From: Bordetella genomosp. 2
GTDB taxonomy: Bacteria; Pseudomonadota; Gammaproteobacteria; Burkholderiales; Burkholderiaceae_B
DNA length: 64,000 nt
Assembly: GCF_002261345.1 (NCBI RefSeq)
Contig: NZ_NEVT01000002.1
Coordinates: 1-64,000 of the forward strand
Direction of reading: 5' to 3'
The notes under the pieces are model-generated. The model made no database searches. It was not told where the DNA came from and saw only the letters and a program-made list of their open reading frames with translations. Of this stretch, positions 47,128-56,347 are shown piece after piece. Every line of letters begins with the position of its first letter. Position 1 is the first letter of the stretch. The position numbers and the translations under genes are program-made.

Positions 47128-47760
47128 TTACTGGTTGCGCTGGTTGAGCGCCTGGATCAGGCCGTCGATGCCCGATTGGTTGATCTGCTGGGCGAACTGG
47201 TTGCGGTAGTTCTGGATCAGCCAGATGCCCTCGACGTTCATGTCGTAGATGCGCCAGCCTTGTGCGGGGTCTTTTTCGAGCCGGTAATCGACCTGCACCG
47301 GCTGGCCGTTGGCCTGGGTGATCAGGCTGCGCACCACCACGTCGTCGGCGTTGGGGTCGCCGCGGAACGGCAGCAGCTTGATGGTGGTGTTCTGGTTCAC
47401 GCTGGTCAGCGCGCCGCTGTACGTGCGGATCAGGGTGCCGCGGAAGGCCTCGGCCAGCGCGTCGCGCTGCTCCGGCGTGGCCTGGCGCCAGTAGCGGCCG
47501 GCCGCCAGCTGGGTGGTCTTGCGGAAATTGACGTACGGCAGGATGTAGGTGTCGACCGCCTGGTTGATGCGGCTCAGGTCGCCGGCGCGCAATTGGCCGT
47601 CGGCCTTGATGGCGGCCAGCGCCTCGTTGGCGGCGTCCAGCACGAACTTGTCCGGCGCGCCGTTGGGATCGGGCTTGGCCTGGGCGCCGGCGGCGGCCAT
47701 CAGGCCGAGCGCCGCGGCGAGGAACAGGCGTTGCAACACGGAATAGACAGGAAACCGCAT
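47128..47760 (-). CDS. mlaC: Periplasmic phospholipid-binding protein MlaC
   Basis: Periplasmic shuttle of 210 residues for phospholipids between MlaA at the outer membrane and MlaFED at the inner membrane. Signal peptide (LQRLFLAAALGLMAAAGAQA), then the Tol_Tol_Ttg2 domain (YILPYVNFRKTTQLAAGRYWRQATPEQRDALAEAFRGTLIRTYSGAL). Last gene of the mla group, followed by a strong terminator. Confidence 0.95.
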   Translation of the reverse strand: MRFPVYSVLQRLFLAAALGLMAAAGAQAKPDPNGAPDKFVLDAANEALAAIKADGQLRAGDLSRINQAVDTYILPYVNFRKTTQLAAGRYWRQATPEQRDALAEAFRGTLIRTYSGALTSVNQNTTIKLLPFRGDPNADDVVVRSLITQANGQPVQVDYRLEKDPAQGWRIYDMNVEGIWLIQNYRNQFAQQINQSGIDGLIQALNQRNQ

Positions 47761-47790
47761 GAGAACTCCTTGCTGAATGAGGCCGCGCCC

Positions 47791-48588
47791 TTACTGGCTG
47801 GAGGCGGGCGCGGCCGGCTGGACCGGGGCGGGCGCGGATGCGTCGCCGTCGTCGTCGCTGTAGTCGGGCAGGCTGTCTTCGTCGGCCGCCGTGCCGCGCA
47901 CCATGGCCGCCCGTCGCTGCAGGTAGGCGTCGCGGACGAAGCTGTAGGGATCGAGCGCGACGCGGTCGACCATGTCGGTGGTGTCGAGCAGGCTGGCGCG
48001 GGTGTCGACGATGTCGAGGCCCCACAGCGAGTTGCGCCAGCGGGTGTTTTCGATGGCGCCCGGGTTGGAATAGGTGATCATGCCGCCCTGCCAGTCGCCG
48101 ATCAGGCCGACGCCGTCGCGCACCGAGCTGGCGCCCAGGAGCGGCAGCACCAGGTAGGGGCCCTGGCCGAAGCCCCACACGCCCAGGGTGGTGCCGAAGT
48201 CGTTGGGAATCCGGCGCGCGCCGTTGGCCGAGGCGACGTCGAAGCAGCCGCCCACCCCCATGGTCGTGTTGAACAGGAAGCGTCCCAGGGTGTTGACGAA
48301 ATCGTGGCCGCGGCCCTGCAGGAAACTGTTGGTGGCCGACCAGAGGTCGCCCACGTTGCTGAACATGTTGTGCACGCAGCTGCGCACCGGCTGCGGCGTG
48401 ACGTAGGTGTAGGCCTGGGCCACCGGCTTGAACAGGGCGCGGTCGACGGTGTCGTTGAACTTGTAGACGCCGCGGTTGAAACCTTCCCAGGGGTCGCGCG
48501 GATCGGGGTTGCCGGGGGCGGCGCAGCCCGCGGTCACGGCACACACGGCCAGGGCGGAGGCGAGTCGAACGTAGGTAGGCGTCTTCAT
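47791..48588 (-). CDS. mlaA: Outer-membrane phospholipid-removing lipoprotein MlaA (VacJ)
   Basis: Outer-membrane lipoprotein of 265 residues. Lipobox VTAGC near residue 20 after ATG 48588; VacJ signature DPWEGFNRGVYKFNDTVDRALFKPVAQAYTYVTPQPVR, FLQGRGHDFVNTLGRFLFNTTMGVGG, FGTTLGVWGFGQGPYLVLPLLG. Extracts surface-exposed phospholipids. Here it sits inside the mla operon between mlaD and mlaC, as is usual in betaproteobacteria. Confidence 0.96.
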   Translation of the reverse strand: MKTPTYVRLASALAVCAVTAGCAAPGNPDPRDPWEGFNRGVYKFNDTVDRALFKPVAQAYTYVTPQPVRSCVHNMFSNVGDLWSATNSFLQGRGHDFVNTLGRFLFNTTMGVGGCFDVASANGARRIPNDFGTTLGVWGFGQGPYLVLPLLGASSVRDGVGLIGDWQGGMITYSNPGAIENTRWRNSLWGLDIVDTRASLLDTTDMVDRVALDPYSFVRDAYLQRRAAMVRGTAADEDSLPDYSDDDGDASAPAPVQPAAPASSQ

Positions 48589-48693
48589 GGTGGGGTCGGC
48601 CCCGGGGACGTAAGGTTCAGGTGGTTCACTGGATGCCACGGATGGCGCTCGGGACGGCCCGGGAAATTATCCCCGAGCCCGGGCGGCGCGCCG

Positions 48694-49170
48694 TCAATTC
48701 CCCGGCGTGCTGCCCTGTTTTTCCGCGGTGCCGTACAGGAACTGGCTGATGAGCTGTTCCAGCACGACCGCGCTCTGGGTATAGCGGATTTTGCCGCCGT
48801 CGGCAAAGTTCTCCTCTTCGCTGCCGGCGGACAGGCCCACATACTGCTCGCCCAGCAGGCCGGAGGTGAGGATGGATGCCGAGGAGTCCTTGGGGAACTG
48901 GTAGCCCTCTTCCAGGTCGAGCGTGACGACCGCCTGGAAGACCTTGTCGTCGAAACTGATCTTGCTGACCCGGCCCACCACCACGCCGGCGCTCTTGACC
49001 GGCGCGCGCGCCTTGAGGCCGCCGATGTTGTCGAAATTGGCCGTCAGGGTGTAGGTGGGCGCGAACGAGAAGCTGCTGAGGTTGCCGGCCCGCAAGGCCA
49101 GGAACACCAGCGCGGCGGCGCCCAGCAACACGAACAGCCCTACCCAGAAATCGGTTTTTTCGCGTGACAT
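48694..49170 (-). CDS. mlaD: MCE-domain protein MlaD
   Basis: Inner-membrane-anchored MCE protein of 158 residues: single N-terminal helix (WVGLFVLLGAAALVFLALR), then the MCE domain (YTLTANFDNIGGLKARAPVKSAGVVVGRVSKISFD). Forms the hexameric lipid channel on the MlaFE transporter. Confidence 0.96.
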   Translation of the reverse strand: MSREKTDFWVGLFVLLGAAALVFLALRAGNLSSFSFAPTYTLTANFDNIGGLKARAPVKSAGVVVGRVSKISFDDKVFQAVVTLDLEEGYQFPKDSSASILTSGLLGEQYVGLSAGSEEENFADGGKIRYTQSAVVLEQLISQFLYGTAEKQGSTPGN

Positions 49171-49182
49171 GATGAATCCGTA

Positions 49183-49971
49183 TCAATTGCCAAACATCAG
49201 GGCGGTCAGGAGGAAGTCCAGGCCCAGCACGGCCAGCGAGCCCACGACGACGGTGCGCGTCGTGGCGCGGGCCACCCCTTCGGGCGTGGGGCGGGCTTGC
49301 CAGCCTTCATAGAGCGCCACCAGGGTCACGGTGACGCCGAACACCAGGCTCTTGAGCACGCCGTTGGCCACATCGTCCCAGACGTCCACGCCGCTTTGCA
49401 TCTGCGACCAGAACGCGCCGGCGTCCACGCCGATGAGCAGCACGCCGACGATCCAGCCGCCCAGGATGCCGACCATGGAGAACACCGCGGCGAGCACCGG
49501 CATGGCGATGATGCCGCCCCAGAAGCGCGGCACCAGCACCCGCCGCATGGGGTCGACCGCCATGACCTCCATGGCGGCGAGTTGTTCGCCGGCCTTCATG
49601 AGGCCGATTTCGGCGGTCAGCGACGTGCCGGCGCGGCCGGCGAACAGCAGCGCCGTGACGACCGGGCCGAGCTCGCGCACCAGCGACAGCGCCACCAGCA
49701 GGCCGAGGGCCTCTTCGGAGCCGTAGCGGTTGAGCGTGTAATAGCCCTGCAGGCCGAGCACGAAGCCGACGAACATGCCGGATACGGCGATGATCAGCAG
49801 GGAATAGTTGCCGATGAAGTGTACTTGCTGCGATACCAGCCCCGGACGCGACACGGCGATGCCGCTGCGCGCCAGCAGCGCGCCCAGGAACCGGGTGAAG
49901 AAGCCCACGCCGCTGACCTGGGTCCGCACCCAGCGGCCCAATGCGGCGAGAGCCTGGGTCGGCCCGCTCAT
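49183..49971 (-). CDS. mlaE: Phospholipid ABC transporter permease MlaE
   Basis: Permease of 262 residues of the MlaE family: [72 protein letters not shown] is the diagnostic core. ATG 49971 overlaps the mlaF stop by four bases. Confidence 0.96.
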   Translation of the reverse strand: MSGPTQALAALGRWVRTQVSGVGFFTRFLGALLARSGIAVSRPGLVSQQVHFIGNYSLLIIAVSGMFVGFVLGLQGYYTLNRYGSEEALGLLVALSLVRELGPVVTALLFAGRAGTSLTAEIGLMKAGEQLAAMEVMAVDPMRRVLVPRFWGGIIAMPVLAAVFSMVGILGGWIVGVLLIGVDAGAFWSQMQSGVDVWDDVANGVLKSLVFGVTVTLVALYEGWQARPTPEGVARATTRTVVVGSLAVLGLDFLLTALMFGN

Positions 49972-50804
49972 GATTTGCGTCCTTGTTGCCGCGCCAGCCA
50001 GGCCTGGAAGGCCGGGGTGGCGGGGTACTGGAAGGCCACCGGCCCATCCGGTTCGCCGCGCAGGAATTGCCGCACGTAGGGATCTTGCGATTCCGACAGC
50101 GTCTGCGGCGTGCCCGCGGCCACCAGGCGGCCCTGGCCGACCAGATATACCTGGTCGGCGATGGCGAACGATTCCTGCACATCGTGGGTGATGAGCACCG
50201 ATGCGCAATGCAGCCGGTCGGCCAGGTCGCGGATCAGGCGCGCGGTGATGCCCATCGAGATGGGGTCCAGCCCGGCGAACGGCTCGTCGTAGAGGATGAG
50301 TTCGGGCTCCAGCACCACGGCGCGGGCCAGCGCCACGCGGCGCGCCATGCCGCCGGAGATTTCCGCCACGCGCAGGTGCGCGGCGGCCCGCAGGCCGACC
50401 GCATCGAGGGTGTCGAGCACGCGCGCGGTGAGTTCCGCCTCCGGCTGGCGCGTGTGCTCGCGCAGCGGGAACGCGACGTTCTCGAAGACGTTCAGGTCGG
50501 TGAACAGCGCGCCTTGCTGGAACAGCACGCCCATGCGCTTGCGCAGCGCCTGCAGGCCGTCGCCGTCGACCTGGGCGAGGTCGGTGCCGAATGCCCGCAC
50601 CTGGCCCCGCAGGGCTTGCAGCTGGCCGGTCGCGGCCCGCAACAGGGTGGTCTTGCCCGATCCGGAGCCGCCCATGACGGCCACGACCTGCCCGGGTCGG
50701 ACTTCCATGGTGATGTCCTGCAACACCGTGAAATCGCCATAGCCTAGCGAAACCCTGTCCAGGGACAGGGCGTAGTCCGGGCTGTTGCGAGTTTGAACGG
50801 GCAT
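49968..50804 (-). CDS. mlaF: Phospholipid ABC transporter ATP-binding protein MlaF
   Basis: ATPase of 278 residues with Walker A GGSGSGKT, signature [14 protein letters not shown] and Walker [15 protein letters not shown], then the H-loop ITHDVQ. First gene of mlaFEDAC. No gene for the small STAS-domain partner MlaB is found in the cluster. Confidence 0.96.
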   Translation of the reverse strand: MPVQTRNSPDYALSLDRVSLGYGDFTVLQDITMEVRPGQVVAVMGGSGSGKTTLLRAATGQLQALRGQVRAFGTDLAQVDGDGLQALRKRMGVLFQQGALFTDLNVFENVAFPLREHTRQPEAELTARVLDTLDAVGLRAAAHLRVAEISGGMARRVALARAVVLEPELILYDEPFAGLDPISMGITARLIRDLADRLHCASVLITHDVQESFAIADQVYLVGQGRLVAAGTPQTLSESQDPYVRQFLRGEPDGPVAFQYPATPAFQAWLARQQGRKS

Positions 50805-50904
50805 AGGCAGCGGGGAGTTGAGGGGGCCGGCAAGAGGCTGGCCCCCGTGGCGACGGCCATTGTAGCGTGTAGCGGCCAGCCTGCCCGGCGGCGCATCTAC
50901 TGCG

Positions 50905-51888
50905 CTATTGCAGCGTGATGTTGCCTTTTTTGATCACTTCGGCCCATTTCGCGGTCTCGCTGGCGATGAAGGCGCCGAATTCCTCGGGCGTGCCGCCGCC
51001 GGCCTGACTGCCGGTGTCGGCAATGGCTTTCTGCACTTCCGGGTCCTGCAGGATGCGGTTGAATTCGCTGTTGAGCCTGGCGATGATGGGCGCGGGGGTG
51101 CCGGCCGGGGCCACGATGCCTTGCCAGTTGTACGACTCGAAGCCGGGCAGGCCCGCTTCGGCCAGGGTGGGTACTTCGGGCAGCACGTCCAGCCGCTTGG
51201 CCGAGGTCACGGCAATGGGGTGGATCTTGTTGCCGCGTATGGCCGGCAGGGCCGAATAGCCCATCTCGAACATCATGGAAATATGGCCGCCCATCAGGTC
51301 GGTGGCCGCCAGGCTGCCGCCCTTGTACGGCACGTGCACGATATCGATGCCGGCCTGCTCGCGGAACATTTCGCCCGACAGGTGGTGGGCGCCGCCCACC
51401 CCGGACGAGCCGAAAGTCAGTTTCCCGGGCTCTTTCTTGGCCAGGGCGATCAGTTCCTGCAGGTTCTTGACCGGCAGGGAATTGTTGACGCTCAGGACCA
51501 GCGGGCTGTTCTCGATCAGGATGACGGGCGCCAGGTCCTTGGCCGCGTCATAGGGGATGTCGGGCATCAGGGTGGGGTTGACCGCCATCGGCGCCAGGTT
51601 GCCCGTGCCGATGGTGTAGCCGTCGGGGGCGGCCTTGGCGATCAGGCTGGTGCCGATCACGCCGCCGGCGCCGGCCTTGTTCTCGACCACCACGCTCTGC
51701 TTGAGCGAGTCGGCCAGCTTGCGCGCCAGCAGGCGCACGCGGGTATCGGCGAAGCCGCCGGGGGCGTAGGGCACGATCAGCGTGATCGGCTTGTTGGGCC
51801 AGTTGCCGGCATCCTGGGCGTGGGCGGGGGCGCCGGCCAGGACAGCGGCGGCCAGCAGGCCAGCCAGCAGGGGGCGTAGCGGTTTCAT
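50905..51888 (-). CDS. Bug-family tripartite tricarboxylate transporter receptor
   Basis: Periplasmic solute receptor of 327 residues: signal peptide (LLAGLLAAAVLAGAPAHA), then the Bug fold with NWPNKPITLIVPYAPGGFADTRVRLLARKL, VVENKAGAGGVIGTSLIAKAAPDGYTI and KLTFGSSGVGGAHHLSGEMF. Such receptors bind carboxylates and are greatly expanded in Bordetella. No TctAB permease gene is adjacent, so the receptor may work with a remote permease or in sensing. Confidence 0.94.
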   Translation of the reverse strand: MKPLRPLLAGLLAAAVLAGAPAHAQDAGNWPNKPITLIVPYAPGGFADTRVRLLARKLADSLKQSVVVENKAGAGGVIGTSLIAKAAPDGYTIGTGNLAPMAVNPTLMPDIPYDAAKDLAPVILIENSPLVLSVNNSLPVKNLQELIALAKKEPGKLTFGSSGVGGAHHLSGEMFREQAGIDIVHVPYKGGSLAATDLMGGHISMMFEMGYSALPAIRGNKIHPIAVTSAKRLDVLPEVPTLAEAGLPGFESYNWQGIVAPAGTPAPIIARLNSEFNRILQDPEVQKAIADTGSQAGGGTPEEFGAFIASETAKWAEVIKKGNITLQ

Positions 51889-51927
51889 GCGCGGACTCCT
51901 CTTTTCGATATAGCGCGGAACCTGCCA

Positions 51928-53097
51928 TTATGCCCGCTGCGGAATGGCCAGCGCGGCCAGCGCCAGCAGCGCGGCGCTGGCGCCCAGCACCATCGCCAGG
52001 TCGACGCCGAGCCGGCCCGCCCAGGCGGCCGCCAGCGGCCCGAGGATCTGGCCCACCGCGAAGGCCGCCGTCATGGCTGCCGCCGCGCGGGCCGCGCTGG
52101 CGCCGGCGCTGCGCCGTGCGGCCTGCATGCCCGCCTGGGTGATCACCACGAACGTGCCGCCCACCAGCAATGCCGCCAGGGCGATCGCGCCGAGCGAATC
52201 GCGCAGCGCCGGGGCCGCCATGCCGGCCGCCATGAGCAACTGGGCGGCCCGCCAGATGCGCCGTTCGTCGCCGCCGCGCGCCAGGCGCGGCGCGATCAGG
52301 CAGGACGCCGCGGCCGCGGCCCCGAAGCACGGCCATACCCAGCCGAATACGGCGGGGTCGGCGACCCGCGCCTGCGCCATGGCGGGCAGGAAGGTCGCCG
52401 GCACGATATAGCCCATGCCGAACAGCCCGTAGTGCAGGGTCAGCCAGCGGATGTCGCGCCGTTCGCCAGCCGGGGCGGCCGGCCTGCGCGCCGCAGCGGG
52501 CGCGGCCGCGGGCGCGGGCCGGCGCCACAATGCCAGCGCCGCCGCCAGCGCGGTCGCCCCCGCCAGCGCGCCCAGCGCCAGCCAGTTCAAGTCCGCCCCC
52601 GCGCCCGCCTGCATCAGGGCCAGGCAGGCCAGGCCGCTGGCGGCGATGCCGACGCCCACGCCGGCGTAGGTCCAGCTGAGGATGGCGGCCTCGGCGCGGG
52701 CGCCGGGCGGCACCGGGCGCCATGCCGCCACGCAAATGAAGGCCCAGGCGCTGGCATAGCCGGCCGCCAGTCGCAGCGCCAGCCACGCCGCCATGCCGTC
52801 CAGCACGGCCATGCCCAGTGTCAGCAGGACGACTGCCGCCAGGCTGCCCAGCAGGCCGGCGCGCACCCGCCGCACCGGAAATACCACCGCGGCCAGCGCC
52901 CCGGCCAGATAGCCGGCGTAGTTGGCCGAGGCTAGCCAGCCGCCCTGCGCCAGCCCCAGCCCGGCCTCCTGCGCCATCAGCGGCCAGATCGGCGTGAAGG
53001 CGAAGCGGCCGATGCCCATGGCCACGGCCAGGGCGGCCAGGCCCGGCCAGGCCAGCAGAATCGGGGCGGGGGTGCGGGAAGCGATCGAGACTGACAT
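51928..53097 (-). CDS. MFS transporter, YbfB/YjiJ family
   Basis: Twelve-helix major facilitator transporter of 389 residues. N-terminal LAALAVAMGIGRFAFTPIWPLMAQEAGLGLAQGGWLASANYAGYLAGAL is the YbfB/YjiJ signature, repeated in the second half (YIVPATFLPAMAQ). Substrate unknown. Divergent from a LysR gene with palindromes between the starts, and 39 bases upstream of the Bug receptor gene on the same strand. Confidence 0.92.
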   Translation of the reverse strand: MSVSIASRTPAPILLAWPGLAALAVAMGIGRFAFTPIWPLMAQEAGLGLAQGGWLASANYAGYLAGALAAVVFPVRRVRAGLLGSLAAVVLLTLGMAVLDGMAAWLALRLAAGYASAWAFICVAAWRPVPPGARAEAAILSWTYAGVGVGIAASGLACLALMQAGAGADLNWLALGALAGATALAAALALWRRPAPAAAPAAARRPAAPAGERRDIRWLTLHYGLFGMGYIVPATFLPAMAQARVADPAVFGWVWPCFGAAAAASCLIAPRLARGGDERRIWRAAQLLMAAGMAAPALRDSLGAIALAALLVGGTFVVITQAGMQAARRSAGASAARAAAAMTAAFAVGQILGPLAAAWAGRLGVDLAMVLGASAALLALAALAIPQRA

Positions 53098-53126
53098 GAC
53101 GGCAGTCTAGGCGCGTATTATTATCT

Positions 53127-53158
53127 TTAATAGTGAATTATTAAGAACATGAGTTCTT
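53127..53158. promoter_or_regulatory. Palindromes between MFS and LysR genes (operator candidates)
   Basis: Two perfect inverted repeats sit side by side in the 64-base divergent spacer: TTAATA-GTGAAT-TATTAA (53127-53144) and AAGAAC-ATGA-GTTCTT (53143-53158). The second ends three bases before the LysR ATG. Their spacing suits two LysR dimers controlling both genes. Confidence 0.6.
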
Positions 53159-53161
53159 GAA

Positions 53162-54067
53162 ATGAGAAATTTGGACCTCGATGCCCTGCAGATATTCAAG
53201 GCGGTGGCCGAGCGCGGCGGGGTGGCGCGGGCGGCCGCGCACCTGAACCGCGTGCAATCCAATGTGTCCACCCGCCTGCGCCAGCTGGAAGCGGCGCTGG
53301 GTACCACACTGTTCCAGCGGCACAACCGCCGGCTGGTGCTGTCCGCCCAGGGGCGCCTGCTGCTGGACTACGCCGACCGCCTGCTGCGCCTGTCCGATGA
53401 AGCGCGCGCGGCGCTGCAGGAAGGCGCGCCGCGCGGCACCCTGCGGCTGGGCACCATGGAGAGCACGGCCGCCGCGCGCTTGCCGCCCATCGTGGCCGCC
53501 TATCACGCCGCCTGGCCGCAAGTCAGCATGGAATTGGTGTCGGGCACCAGCGCGGCGCTGGTCAACCAGGTGCTGGCCGGCGATATCGAGGCGGCGTTCG
53601 TGGCCGAGCCGTATGCCGACGATGGCCTGCAGGCCATGCCGGCCTTTACCGAGACGCTGGCGGTGATATCGCCGCTGACCGGCCCGCCGCTGGATAGCGC
53701 GCGCGCCTTGCGCGGCGCGACGCTGATCGCATTCAGCGCGGGCTGCTCATACCGGCGCATCCTGGAGGCCTGGCTGGCCCGGGAAGGCATCGCCCCGGGC
53801 CGGGTGATGGATTTCGCCTCGTACCATGCGATCGTGGCTTGCGTGGCGGCGGGCGCGGGGGTGGCCATCGTGCCGCGTTCGGTGCTGGGCGTGCTGCGGG
53901 CCGAAGGGACGGTGCGGGTCAGCGCCCTGCCGCCGCCATTCGTCGAGGCGCGCACCATGCTGGCATGGCGCCGCGGGCATCAGTCGCCCGCGCTGGATGC
54001 GCTGCGTGCCGAACTGCTGGCGCAGACCCGGCCGCAGGCCGGCGCGGCCGTGCCTCAGAACCGGTAG
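53162..54067 (+). CDS. LysR family transcriptional regulator
   Basis: LysR-type regulator of 301 residues: helix-turn-helix in LDALQIFKAVAERGGVARAAAHLNRVQSNVSTRLRQLEAALGTTLFQRHNRRLVLSAQG, then the effector domain (LRLGTMESTAAARLPPIVAAYHAAWPQVSMELVSG...). Resembles PtrR/YneJ-like regulators. Divergent from the MFS gene. Its last 13 bases overlap the convergent ompW end. Confidence 0.93.
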   Translation: MRNLDLDALQIFKAVAERGGVARAAAHLNRVQSNVSTRLRQLEAALGTTLFQRHNRRLVLSAQGRLLLDYADRLLRLSDEARAALQEGAPRGTLRLGTMESTAAARLPPIVAAYHAAWPQVSMELVSGTSAALVNQVLAGDIEAAFVAEPYADDGLQAMPAFTETLAVISPLTGPPLDSARALRGATLIAFSAGCSYRRILEAWLAREGIAPGRVMDFASYHAIVACVAAGAGVAIVPRSVLGVLRAEGTVRVSALPPPFVEARTMLAWRRGHQSPALDALRAELLAQTRPQAGAAVPQNR

Positions 54068-54681
54068 CCCACCCCTACGGTGGCCACCCACGGGTCGATG
54101 CGCGCCGTGCCGATGCGCTGGCCGTCCAGCTTCACCTTGGAGGAAATGTCGATATAGCGCAGGTCGGCGTTCATGAACCAGTTGTCGCTGAGCTTCACGT
54201 CCACGCCCAGCTGGCCGGCCAGGCCCCAGGAGTCGCCCAGGTCCAGGTCGGACCCGCTGAGCGGGCCGCGCGCCTGCGTGTCGAAGAAATGGGTGTAGTT
54301 GACGCCCACGCCGACATAAGGCTGCACCGTGCTGTCGGGCAGGAAATGCCACTGCAGGCTCAGGGTGGGAGGCAGGTGTTTGGTGGAGCCGATCTTGCCC
54401 AGGCCGCCGCTGCCCCGGATATCGTGCTGGAAGGGCCAGGCGCCGAGCAGCTCGATGCCGACGTGCCGGGTGGCCATGTATGTCACGCTGAAACTGGGGC
54501 GGACGTTGCTGCTGACGTCCAGGTCCACGCTGCCGCCCAGCACGCTGCCGTTGTCCGACTTGGGCTTGACCTGCGTGACGCCCAGCTTGAACAGCCAGTC
54601 GCCCGCTTCGTGGGCATGGGCGGGGCCGGCCAGGCTGGCGGCGCACAGTGTGGCGGCGGCGACGGTACGGATCACTGACAT
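54055..54681 (-). CDS. ompW: OmpW family outer-membrane protein
   Basis: Eight-stranded beta-barrel porin of 208 residues: signal peptide (TVAAATLCAASLAGPAHA), GDWLFKLGVTQVKPKSDNGS, the strand TYMATRHVGIELLGAWPFQHDI, LPPTLSLQWHF and the C-terminal IDPWVATVGVGYRF ending in aromatic-Arg-Phe for Bam recognition. OmpW forms a narrow hydrophobic channel and is often linked to oxygen or iron control. Confidence 0.94.
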   Translation of the reverse strand: MSVIRTVAAATLCAASLAGPAHAHEAGDWLFKLGVTQVKPKSDNGSVLGGSVDLDVSSNVRPSFSVTYMATRHVGIELLGAWPFQHDIRGSGGLGKIGSTKHLPPTLSLQWHFLPDSTVQPYVGVGVNYTHFFDTQARGPLSGSDLDLGDSWGLAGQLGVDVKLSDNWFMNADLRYIDISSKVKLDGQRIGTARIDPWVATVGVGYRF

Positions 54682-54738
54682 GGAACGCTCCTAGAGAACA
54701 GGGAAGCGAGAGGATCGCAGGCCGGCCGGGTAACCGTT

Positions 54739-54752
54739 TTGATCCATGTCAG
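54739..54752. promoter_or_regulatory. FNR-like box upstream of ompW
   Basis: TTGAT-CCAT-GTCAG resembles the FNR/ANR consensus TTGAT-N4-ATCAA, with one perfect half and a weaker second half. It lies 58 bases before the ompW ATG. OmpW genes are FNR targets in enterobacteria, so oxygen control is plausible. Confidence 0.4.
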
Positions 54753-54814
54753 CAGTAGGGTTATTTATGATTCGGGTATAGACCGTGCAACATTGTGACG
54801 ACAGCGGCGCACAG

Positions 54815-54846
54815 TAAAACGCCAGGTTTCGCAAGAAACCTGGCGT
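54815..54846 (-). terminator. Rho-independent terminator of gltBD
   Basis: A perfect 12-base stem, ACGCCAGGTTTC with GAAACCTGGCGT (54819-54830 and 54835-54846), 4-base loop, followed on the minus strand by TTTTAC. It lies 26 bases after the gltD stop. Confidence 0.9.
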
Positions 54847-54871
54847 CTACAGCCAAGACCGGGGTGCGGGC

Positions 54872-56338
54872 TCAGCGCGGCAGTTCGCTGGCCCCCATCA
54901 GGTACTCGTCGACCGCGCGGGCGCACTGGCGGCCCTCGCGGATGGCCCACACCACCAGCGATTGCCCGCGGCGCATATCGCCGGCGGCGAACACCTTGTC
55001 CACGCTGGTGCGGTAATCGTCGGTATTGGCGCGCACGTTGCCGCGCGCGTCACGATCCACGCCGAAGGCATCCAGCACGTTCTGCACCGGCGACACGAAG
55101 CCCATGGCCAGCAGCACCAGGTCGGCCTGGATCTCGAATTCCGAGCCCTCGACCTCGCGCATCTTCATCTGGCCGGTGGCCTCGTCCTTGAACCATTCGA
55201 CGCGCGCGGCCACCAGCTTCTCGACCTTGCCGTTGCTGCCCTTCAAGGCCTTGGTAGTGACGGCCCAGTCGCGTTCGCAGCCCTCTTCGTGCGACGACGA
55301 AGTGCGCAGCTTGAGCGGCCAGTAGGGCCAGACCAGCGGCTTGTCTTCCGCCTCGGGCGGCCGGGGCATCAATTCGAACTGCGTGACCGAGGCCGCGCCG
55401 TGGCGGTTGCTGGTGCCGACGCAGTCCGAACCGGTGTCGCCGCCGCCGATCACCACGACGTGCTTGCCCTTGGCCAGCGTCTGGCCGATCAGGCGGTCGC
55501 CCGCCACGGCCTTGTTCTGCTGGCGCAGGAAGTCCATGGCGAAGTAGACGCCGTCGAGCTCGCGGCCGGGCACGGGCAGGTCGCGCGGCGTTTCGGAGCC
55601 GCCGGTCATGGCCACGGCATCGAATTCGGCCAGCAGCGATTCCGGGGTGCGCACGGTCAGGCCGTCGGCCACCGGGTCGGCCGGGTTGCCCACATAGGTG
55701 GAGGGCGCGAACTCGACGCCTTCGGCTTCCATCTGGGCGATGCGGCGGTCGATCTGCGACTTCTCGAGCTTGAAATCGGGAATGCCATAGCGCAGCAGGC
55801 CGCCGATGCGATCGCTCTTTTCGAAGACAGTCACCGAATGGCCGGCGCGCGCCAGTTGCTGGGCGCACGCCAGGCCGGCCGGGCCCGAACCGACCACCGC
55901 CACCTTCTTGCCGGTCTTGCGGGCCGGCACTTGCGGCACGACCCAGCCTTCCGCCCAGCCCTTGTCGATGATGGCGTGCTCGATCGACTTGATGCCCACC
56001 GCGTCGCTGTTGATGTTGAGCGTACAGGCAGCTTCGCAGGGCGCCGGGCAGATGCGGCCGGTGAATTCCGGGAAATTGTTGGTGGAGTGCAGCACGTCGA
56101 GCGCGCGGCGCCATTCCTGGCGGTACACCAGGTCGTTCCAGTCGGGGATGATGTTGTTGACCGGGCAGCCGTTGTTGCAGAACGGGATGCCGCAATCCAT
56201 GCAGCGGGCGGCCTGCTGCTTGGATTGCTCGTCGGACAGGTGCAGCACGAATTCGCGCCAGTTCTTCAGGCGCTTCTGCGGCGCTTCAGTGGCTTCCTGC
56301 AGCCGCTGAAATTCCATAAAGCCAGTGATCTTTCCCAT
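54872..56338 (-). CDS. gltD: Glutamate synthase, small subunit
   Basis: NADPH-oxidising subunit of 488 residues. N-terminal iron-sulfur ligands in [24 protein letters not shown] and [17 protein letters not shown] site [47 protein letters not shown] site [15 protein letters not shown]. Delivers electrons to GltB. Nine bases after gltB. Confidence 0.97.
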   Translation of the reverse strand: MGKITGFMEFQRLQEATEAPQKRLKNWREFVLHLSDEQSKQQAARCMDCGIPFCNNGCPVNNIIPDWNDLVYRQEWRRALDVLHSTNNFPEFTGRICPAPCEAACTLNINSDAVGIKSIEHAIIDKGWAEGWVVPQVPARKTGKKVAVVGSGPAGLACAQQLARAGHSVTVFEKSDRIGGLLRYGIPDFKLEKSQIDRRIAQMEAEGVEFAPSTYVGNPADPVADGLTVRTPESLLAEFDAVAMTGGSETPRDLPVPGRELDGVYFAMDFLRQQNKAVAGDRLIGQTLAKGKHVVVIGGGDTGSDCVGTSNRHGAASVTQFELMPRPPEAEDKPLVWPYWPLKLRTSSSHEEGCERDWAVTTKALKGSNGKVEKLVAARVEWFKDEATGQMKMREVEGSEFEIQADLVLLAMGFVSPVQNVLDAFGVDRDARGNVRANTDDYRTSVDKVFAAGDMRRGQSLVVWAIREGRQCARAVDEYLMGASELPR

Positions 56339-56347
56339 TTCGAATCC

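Noticed and set aside
53162-54681. Overlap of LysR and ompW ends as an annotation error
   Set aside because: Both proteins are full length with correct C-termini; a 13-base convergent overlap is acceptable.
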